A stretch of DNA of 64,000 nucleotides from Flavobacterium fragile (lineage in GTDB: Bacteria; Bacteroidota; Bacteroidia; Flavobacteriales; Flavobacteriaceae), in the NCBI RefSeq assembly GCF_023634865.1, contig NZ_JAMLJN010000001.1:186001-250000 (forward strand). Reading direction: 5' to 3'. Below, one piece after another: positions 58,945 through 64,000 of the stretch. Position numbers and translations under genes: made by a program. The notes beneath the pieces are model-generated. The model was not told the DNA's origin, did no database searches, and saw only the letters and a program-made list of their open reading frames with translations. Every line of letters begins with the position of its first letter. Position 1 is the first letter of the stretch.

Positions 58945-60534
58945 TTAATCGCGATTCCTTAATTTTAGAAATAATGCTTTATCGAGTTCGTAAATGTCAT
59001 CTCTAAACTGGAGTTTGTCATTTTCAATCCAACTCGTCCAATAAAATAAATATACATTTACAGTGTCTTTAACGGACACTGTCTTTGTTTTTTCTTGTTT
59101 TAGAATTGAATCAATTTCGCCTCCGCTCCATTTTTCAGGATTGATTTCGGTTAGAATTTGTTTTGTTAAAGCCAAAGGATTTTCCACTCGAACACATCCC
59201 GAACTCAGAGATCGATTCGATTTTACAAAGTAATCACGATGATTTGTGTCATGTAAATAAACGGAGTGACGATTCACAAAATTGAACTTTACCAATCCCA
59301 GAGAATTATCAGCTCCAGGTTTTTGAACATATCGATAACTTTTTGCTTTGGATGGTTCCCAGTTATACGGACTTACTTCTTGTCCTTTGCTGTTGTAAAT
59401 TGTAAGTCTTGTAGAAGAAAAATAATTTCTATTTTTTGTTGCGGCCGGAGTTAAGTCTTCTTTTATGATGGTTGGTGGAACAGTCCAAGTTGGATAAAAA
59501 ACAAAATTTGATAATTTTGAGGTAAGAATTGGTGTTTTTCTTTTTTCTTTTCCTACAATAATCTTGTGCGAACTTACAGTGTCATTGTTTTTTACATAAT
59601 ACAACATATAATCAGGAATGTTAGCGATCAAATATTTCTCACCTAAATCAGATGGATACCAACGCCAACGCTCTAAATTTGCAAATATTTGTTCTATTCG
59701 TTCACTTTTGGTAGTGTTTAAAGCCTTTAGAGTTCCAATTCCGATAACGCCATCAGGAGCTAATCCATGACGTGCTTGAAAACGTTTTACCGCCTTAAGA
59801 GTCAAAGTATCGTAAGCCCAAGTAATAATACTATCTTTGTTTTTGTAATCTTTCCAATAGGCTAAACGTTTTTTGATTTTTACCATTTCGGGTAAAGTGT
59901 CGTTTACAACAATTTTATTTTTTGTGCTTATTTTTTCAAAAGTTACGTTTGGGAATTTATCAATTTCAACTAAACTTTTTTTAAGTAATTGGTAAACAAT
60001 ATGATTTGGTTTTAAATCTTTAAAGGTTGATGCGATGATTTTCTCTTTAATCCCTTTTTCTAATAATGGAGAAAGTGCTATTTCTTTTGGTTTTAAATCC
60101 CAATCGGTATATAATTCTTTCGGATTTAATTTTCCTTTGTGGAGATGGTTAGCTAATTTTTCAAAGGTTTCGGTAAGTAGAATATCATATTTTACAATGT
60201 CTTCATCATTTAATTTCGCTCTTTTACTTTCTAAATCTTCAATAATATTAATTTCATAATCGTTTGGATTTAATCCATCTTCGTAGCAAAATTTAATTTC
60301 ATTGATTAAATCTCTTCGGTTTTCATCTAAATACCAAATTTCGTGAAAGTTCATTTTTTGATAGTACAATTTTATACTGTCGGATTTTTCGCTAAGTAAA
60401 TCAGGATGAACAGGTCTTATGATAACATTTAAAATAGTATCTTTAATGATACTGTTGTCAAACGCAATAGGAGCAGGTTCCTTTTTGCAAGAAATAAAAG
60501 AAAAAATAAAGAGAAGTAGCGCAATTTTTTTCAT
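58945..60534 (-). CDS. L,D-transpeptidase, YcbB-like, with peptidoglycan-binding domain
   Basis: 529 aa. The lipoprotein signal MKKIALLLFIFSFISC has Cys16. A PG_binding_1-type repeat is at LTLKAVKRFQARHGLAPDGVIGIGTLKALN (about 250-280), and the YkuD domain lies from about 300: HDTNHRDYFVKSNRSLSSGCVRVENPLAL with catalytic His and Cys (SGCVR). The 529-aa layout (scaffold, PG-binding, YkuD) fits the YcbB/LdtD type, which forms 3-3 cross-links in peptidoglycan. The Cys16 lipid anchor places it on the envelope. Confidence 0.9.
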   Translation of the reverse strand: MKKIALLLFIFSFISCKKEPAPIAFDNSIIKDTILNVIIRPVHPDLLSEKSDSIKLYYQKMNFHEIWYLDENRRDLINEIKFCYEDGLNPNDYEINIIEDLESKRAKLNDEDIVKYDILLTETFEKLANHLHKGKLNPKELYTDWDLKPKEIALSPLLEKGIKEKIIASTFKDLKPNHIVYQLLKKSLVEIDKFPNVTFEKISTKNKIVVNDTLPEMVKIKKRLAYWKDYKNKDSIITWAYDTLTLKAVKRFQARHGLAPDGVIGIGTLKALNTTKSERIEQIFANLERWRWYPSDLGEKYLIANIPDYMLYYVKNNDTVSSHKIIVGKEKRKTPILTSKLSNFVFYPTWTVPPTIIKEDLTPAATKNRNYFSSTRLTIYNSKGQEVSPYNWEPSKAKSYRYVQKPGADNSLGLVKFNFVNRHSVYLHDTNHRDYFVKSNRSLSSGCVRVENPLALTKQILTEINPEKWSGGEIDSILKQEKTKTVSVKDTVNVYLFYWTSWIENDKLQFRDDIYELDKALFLKLRNRD

Positions 60535-60582
60535 AAAACCTCAATTGTGATATAAATATAAGAAGAATAATTGAATTACTTC

Positions 60583-61020
60583 TCAGTGTATTTTCTTATA
60601 CATTACAAAATGAATGCCAACATTTGGAATTAAAAAAGAATCGCCAATGATTTTATAGTCTAATTTTTTATAAAAGGGAACTGCATTTTCTCTAGCGTTG
60701 AACCAAATTAAATCAGCATTCAAATTAATACAATGATTTTCAGCTTTTTTTACTAATTGGGCTCCAAATCCTTTTCCTTGAAACGCTTCTAAAACCGCCA
60801 TTCCTCTAATTTGAAATTGATTTGATTCTGAAAATAAATTATTTTTTTCTTTAAAAATGGAGATGATTCCAACGAGTTTATCATCAAAGTAGCAACCAAA
60901 ATGACTGGTATTTTCATCATCATCACCTTTAAATTGGCAAGTTTCGATTGGTTTTCCTTTTCTTAAAACTTCATGTCGCACTGTATAAGTTTCAATCGAA
61001 CTAATTTTTTTTATTTTCAT
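60583..61020 (-). CDS. GNAT-family acetyltransferase (ElaA-like)
   Basis: 145 aa from ATG 61020 (MKIKKISSIETYTVRHEVL; the earlier 5 codons are not needed). The N-terminal RHEVLRKGKPIETCQFKGDDD is typical of this subgroup, IRGMAVLEAFQGKGFGAQLVKKAEN is the acetyl-CoA loop (Q-x-x-G-x-G), and FNARENAVPFYKKLDYKIIGDSF completes the domain. Substrate unknown. Confidence 0.85.
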   Translation of the reverse strand: MKIKKISSIETYTVRHEVLRKGKPIETCQFKGDDDENTSHFGCYFDDKLVGIISIFKEKNNLFSESNQFQIRGMAVLEAFQGKGFGAQLVKKAENHCINLNADLIWFNARENAVPFYKKLDYKIIGDSFLIPNVGIHFVMYKKIH

Positions 61021-61115
61021 TATTATATAACTCATTAAAAGTTAATATTTTAGAGAAAAGCTTTAATTTTAGGGTAAAGTTAGGATAATAGCTTTGAAAA
61101 AAATATCGAAAAAAA

Positions 61116-61148
61116 TTTGCAATTACTAAAACTTTTAAAGTATATTTG
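61116..61148 (+). promoter_or_regulatory. Promoter of the tandem tRNA-Gly genes
   Basis: TTTG (61116-61119), 21 bases, then TATATTTG (61141-61148), 28 bases before the first tRNA. Same -7 octamer as the tRNA-Gly/tRNA-Leu promoter. Confidence 0.75.
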
Positions 61149-61176
61149 CACCCACAAAAGTTAATGCTTTTGTTAT

Positions 61177-61249
<73 letters not shown>

Positions 61250-61283
61250 CCAAAACAAGATAAAGTTTTAAAAATTATCACCT

Positions 61284-61356
<73 letters not shown>

Positions 61357-61361
61357 CTTCC

Positions 61362-61391
61362 AAAAAGCCTTGCAATTGCAAGGCTTTTTTT
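61362..61391. terminator. Bidirectional terminator after the tRNA-Gly pair
   Basis: AAAGCCTTGCA and TGCAAGGCTTT form an 11-bp stem with A-run and T-run flanks; it also serves pepE on the other strand. Confidence 0.85.
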
Positions 61392-62097
61392 ATTTCAAAT
61401 CGTTTAGTTCGGTTTCAGGAGCAACTTCAATTGGAGTTTCGTTTCTTTTGAATATTCTAGCGGTTAGATTCCCTTTTAATTTTACAGAATCGCCTTTAAC
61501 TTCTAACCAACTTCCTTCTCTCAATCCCACAACAGGTTGCGGATTAAAATGATGAAATTCATTAATTCTTGTTTCACGCGTTTCTCCCATGTGGGTTGAA
61601 CCTTCAGTTGGGTCTAAATAATGAGGATTAATATTAAACGAAACAAATCCTAAAGTTCTAAAACTTGGTGGATAAACAATAGGCATATCGTTAGTAGTAC
61701 TCATGGTTAAACCACAAATATTACTTCCTGCACTAGTTCCTAAATAAGGTGTGCCGTTTTTAACTACTTTTTCTAGCGTATCAATAACATTGTTTTTATA
61801 CAATTGACTTACCAATAAAAAGGTGTTTCCTCCGCCTGTGAAAATTCCATGTGCTTTTTCAAGGGCTTCTATTGGATTTTCAAATTCGTGAATTCCTTTC
61901 ACAACAATGTTGATTTTAGCAAAAGCTTCACTAACTTTTTTCGTATAATCATCATGTGAAATACCACTTGGTCTTGCATACGGAATAAAAAGAAGTTCTT
62001 TTACATTTTCAAAAAACGATTGCAATTCGGGTAGTAAATAGTCTAAATATTCGCCTCCGTGTAAAGTAGAAGTACTTGCAATAATTATATTTTTCAT
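61390..62097 (-). CDS. pepE: Dipeptidase E (S51 family, alpha-aspartyl dipeptidase)
   Basis: 235 aa. Cleaves N-terminal Asp dipeptides. The nucleophile Ser122 is in GTPYLGTSAGSNICGL; the Gly-rich IFTGGGNTFLLVSQL (about 85-99) and NPHYLDPTEGSTHMGETRETRINEF cover the rest of the site. Length matches PepE. Divergent from the CarboxypepD_reg-like pair. A thematic companion to the acidic-specific S46 enzyme in this window. Confidence 0.93.
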   Translation of the reverse strand: MKNIIIASTSTLHGGEYLDYLLPELQSFFENVKELLFIPYARPSGISHDDYTKKVSEAFAKINIVVKGIHEFENPIEALEKAHGIFTGGGNTFLLVSQLYKNNVIDTLEKVVKNGTPYLGTSAGSNICGLTMSTTNDMPIVYPPSFRTLGFVSFNINPHYLDPTEGSTHMGETRETRINEFHHFNPQPVVGLREGSWLEVKGDSVKLKGNLTARIFKRNETPIEVAPETELNDLK

Positions 62098-62209
62098 GGA
62101 TTATTTTTTTACAAAGCTACCAAATTTGTCTTAACAAAAGTTTATCATCTTGTTAGGATTTCATTTTAATAGAATACAACTAAATTTACGAAACATTAAA
62201 AAGAAATTC

Positions 62210-62986
62210 ATGGCAAAACGATTACTTCTGTTTCTTGTTTTTTATCCTTTAATCGTTTTGTCGCAAAATGATTCCATTGTTAATGGGAAAGTAGTTTCAG
62301 AATCTTCTCTATTGGAAGGAATTCATGTAATAAATTTATCCAAACGAATTCCCACAACCACTGAATCAAGAGGTTATTTTAAAATAAAAGTTGGAATTTC
62401 AGATACACTTCAGTTTAGTGCGGTTAATTTAAAGGCAACCCGATATATAGTTAAAGAGACTGATTTTAAAAGTGATTTATTGTTAATCAAAATGGAATCA
62501 CTCATCACGGAATTAGAAGAATTAGCCATTATTGATTATAAAAATATCAATGCTGTTTCTCTCGGAATAGTTCCAGCCAATCAAAAAAGCTATACTCCTG
62601 CAGAACGAAAATTAGCTGCGGCTGAAGATTTTAAGTGGTATAGCCCTTTGTTAATACCATTTGGAGGAATGAGTGTTGATGGATTAATTAATTCCATAAC
62701 TGGAAGAAAGGCTATGTTAAAGAAAGAAGTGCTAGTAGAAAGAAAAGAAATGTTACAAGCTAAGACTTCTGATTATTTTGGAAGAAAATATTTTGTAGAA
62801 ACTTTAAAAATCCCATATGAATACGTTGACGGCTTTCTATTTTATATAGTTGATAATGATAAGTATGTTGATGCCATGAAAAATAAAAATAAAATAATGG
62901 CAAATTTTGTTCTTTCGGAATTAGCGGTTGAATATTTACAATTAAAAGAATTAGAACTTTCAAAAAAGGTTTCGAATGAAAAATAA
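62210..62986 (+). CDS. CarboxypepD_reg-like (CarboxypepD_reg-type) exported protein, paralogue 1
   Basis: 258 aa from ATG 62210 (MAKRLLLFLVFYPLIVLSQ signal; 20 earlier codons not needed). Residues about 20-105 form a carboxypeptidase-regulatory-like beta-sandwich (SIVNGKVVSESSLLEGIHVINLSKRIPTTTESRGYFKIKVGISDTLQFSAVNLKATRYIVK). The C-terminal half is helical and ends with the motif FGRKYFVETLKIPYEYVDGFLF. It is a paralogue of the next gene and overlaps it by 11 bases. No known function. Confidence 0.75.
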   Translation: MAKRLLLFLVFYPLIVLSQNDSIVNGKVVSESSLLEGIHVINLSKRIPTTTESRGYFKIKVGISDTLQFSAVNLKATRYIVKETDFKSDLLLIKMESLITELEELAIIDYKNINAVSLGIVPANQKSYTPAERKLAAAEDFKWYSPLLIPFGGMSVDGLINSITGRKAMLKKEVLVERKEMLQAKTSDYFGRKYFVETLKIPYEYVDGFLFYIVDNDKYVDAMKNKNKIMANFVLSELAVEYLQLKELELSKKVSNEK

Positions 62987-63812
62987 TTACTTAGTAGTAT
63001 TGTTTCTTTTCTTTATGTCGAATTTAGGAATGGCGCAGCATGTAGAACGAAAAGTTTTGAGAGGAAGAATCGTAGCAGATTCTATTAAAGTTGAAAATCT
63101 TACAGTATTTAATATTACCTCAAACATTGGTGCAATTACTAATGTTGATGGAAAATTCTCCATTAAGGCCAGACCAACAGACACTTTATATATTCAAGGA
63201 GTTTCATTTGATTCAAAAAAATATGTTTTGACTGATAGGGATTTCTGGTTAGAAGAATTAGAAATTAGACTTCAGGTTAAGGTTAATGAATTGAAAGAGT
63301 TGGAAATTATTTTATATTCCTTGACAGGTATAGTGGAAGAAGATGTGAAAAGAATTAAGGTTTATGGTGAACCTTTTTACGGAATAGATGCTAAAGTTGT
63401 AAAACATTATGAAGATGATGTTAGGACAAGAACTCCATTAAACAATGCTGTTTCAAGTCAATTAGCTCCTAATGGATCCAGTTTTAACTTTATAGCCATT
63501 GGAAGAGGAATAGGTAAACTTTTAGGGATAAAAAGTAATTCCAAGAAAAATTCAGAATTTGTTTTTGAACAAAGAAGGCAAAATGACATTCAATCAAAAT
63601 CTTTTTCTGATCACATGTATGAGCGTTTTTCGCATCATTTTTTTGTGGAAACTTTAAAAATTAAGCATGAAGAAATACCACTTTTTTTTCAATTTGCCGA
63701 AATGCCAGTAAAAGATTTATCTCTATTTTTGAAACCAGAATATGAAATTCAACTCATCGAATATTTAACGGCTAAAGCAAAAATGTTCAAATCTGAAAAA
63801 CGAAAAGAATAA
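62976..63812 (+). CDS. CarboxypepD_reg-like exported protein, paralogue 2
   Basis: 278 aa. The signal peptide ends NLGMAQ. The same domain order as its neighbour: beta-sandwich RKVLRGRIVADSIKVENLTVFNITSNIGAITNVDGKFSIKARPTDTLYIQGVSFDSKKYVL, then a helical part and the shared motif HHFFVETLKIKHEEIPLFFQFAEM. It has about 20 extra residues with an acidic insert. Its start overlaps the stop of the first paralogue. Function unknown; followed by a DUF6702 gene. Confidence 0.75.
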   Translation: MKNNYLVVLFLFFMSNLGMAQHVERKVLRGRIVADSIKVENLTVFNITSNIGAITNVDGKFSIKARPTDTLYIQGVSFDSKKYVLTDRDFWLEELEIRLQVKVNELKELEIILYSLTGIVEEDVKRIKVYGEPFYGIDAKVVKHYEDDVRTRTPLNNAVSSQLAPNGSSFNFIAIGRGIGKLLGIKSNSKKNSEFVFEQRRQNDIQSKSFSDHMYERFSHHFFVETLKIKHEEIPLFFQFAEMPVKDLSLFLKPEYEIQLIEYLTAKAKMFKSEKRKE

Positions 63813-63828
63813 TTGCTATTTTTACCAA

Positions 63829-64000
63829 ATGAAAAAGAATTTACTACGAGTTTTGTTACCTATTTTTTTGGTTGTTTTATTAACTTCGTTTGCTTGGCAT
63901 AAGTTTTATGTTTCCGTAACACAGATTGATTTTGTTCCCAATAAAAAAAGAGTAGAAATTACGTCTCGTATTTTTATTGATGATCTTGAAAAAGCATTGG
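63829..64000 (+). CDS. DUF6702-family protein (5' end only)
   Basis: The gene runs off the right edge; 57 codons are visible. MKKNLLRVLLPIFLVVLLTSFAW is a signal peptide, followed by HKFYVSVTQIDFVPNKKRVEITSRIFIDDLEKAL, the start of the DUF6702 domain. In Flavobacteriia this protein is often followed by an M1-family peptidase gene, but that lies outside the window. Confidence 0.8.
   Translation, partial: MKKNLLRVLLPIFLVVLLTSFAWHKFYVSVTQIDFVPNKKRVEITSRIFIDDLEKAL

Overview
This window is an AT-rich chromosomal segment from a member of the Bacteroidota, most likely a Flavobacterium. The evidence is a set of lineage-typical genes: an S46 dipeptidyl-peptidase, type IX secretion accessory proteins (PorP/SprF-like and the DUF5103 plug protein), the nadK-DUF6089-uppS-bamA-ompH-ompH-murI cluster, DUF5916 and DUF6702 proteins and a YkuD_2 protein. 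Promoters follow the Bacteroidota pattern (TTTG or TTG, about 17-21 bases, then TAnnTTTG), and leaders are A-rich without clear Shine-Dalgarno sites. Gene order is dense and intact. I see no prophage, insertion sequence, CRISPR array or rRNA operon.

Layout. 1-4.3 kb: the 5' end of a SpoU/TrmH methyltransferase gene, a TPR protein, mutS, and a tRNA-Gly(GCC)-tRNA-Leu(UAA) unit. 4.3-12.8 kb: DUF1508 protein, small lipoproteins, a predicted DPP11-type peptidase, GNAT, waaA/kdtA, a DegT aminotransferase with galE, and an M23 endopeptidase. 12.8-16.4 kb: the protein quality-control genes tig, clpP and clpX. 16.4-21.3 kb: a small membrane protein, an SGNH lipoprotein paired with a FadL-type channel, an alpha/beta hydrolase and pdxJ. 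21.3-29.6 kb: a plus-strand envelope cluster (CBS protein, nadK, DUF6089, uppS, bamA, two Skp/OmpH chaperones, murI). 29.6-37.7 kb: gamma carbonic anhydrase, PorP/SprF-like protein, NifU-type scaffold, fabD, a redox/stress group (FMN reductase, small membrane protein, GNAT, pirin, Crp/Fnr) and a U32 RNA hydroxylation protein. 37.8-48.5 kb: aminotransferase, fatty acid desaturase, rsmG, pruA, apaG, the T9SS plug protein, methyltransferase, map, a CoA-transferase and an RRM RNA-binding protein. 48.6-53.7 kb: a tetR-ABC-hlyD-tolC export operon. 53.7-64 kb: a tiny collagen-like lipoprotein, gpmI, DUF5916, two L,D-transpeptidase-like proteins, GNAT, tandem tRNA-Gly(UCC) genes, pepE, a tandem pair of CarboxypepD_reg-like proteins and the start of a DUF6702 gene.

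Most of the window is housekeeping. The most unusual locus is the export operon at 48.6-53.7 kb. Its only ABC subunit keeps an intact Walker A motif, but the Q-loop, signature, Walker B, catalytic Glu and H-loop positions are all substituted. A 13-bp perfect palindrome lies directly against the predicted -7 element of its TetR promoter. Other points for a second look are the collagen-like mini-lipoprotein overlapping the gpmI stop codon, the intergenic short-period repeat families, a charged single-helix-like tail on one OmpH protein, a stand-alone two-helix membrane module usually seen fused to monooxygenase domains, and the tandem FVETLKI paralogues. All functional calls rest on reading motifs and family memory; no search was run.
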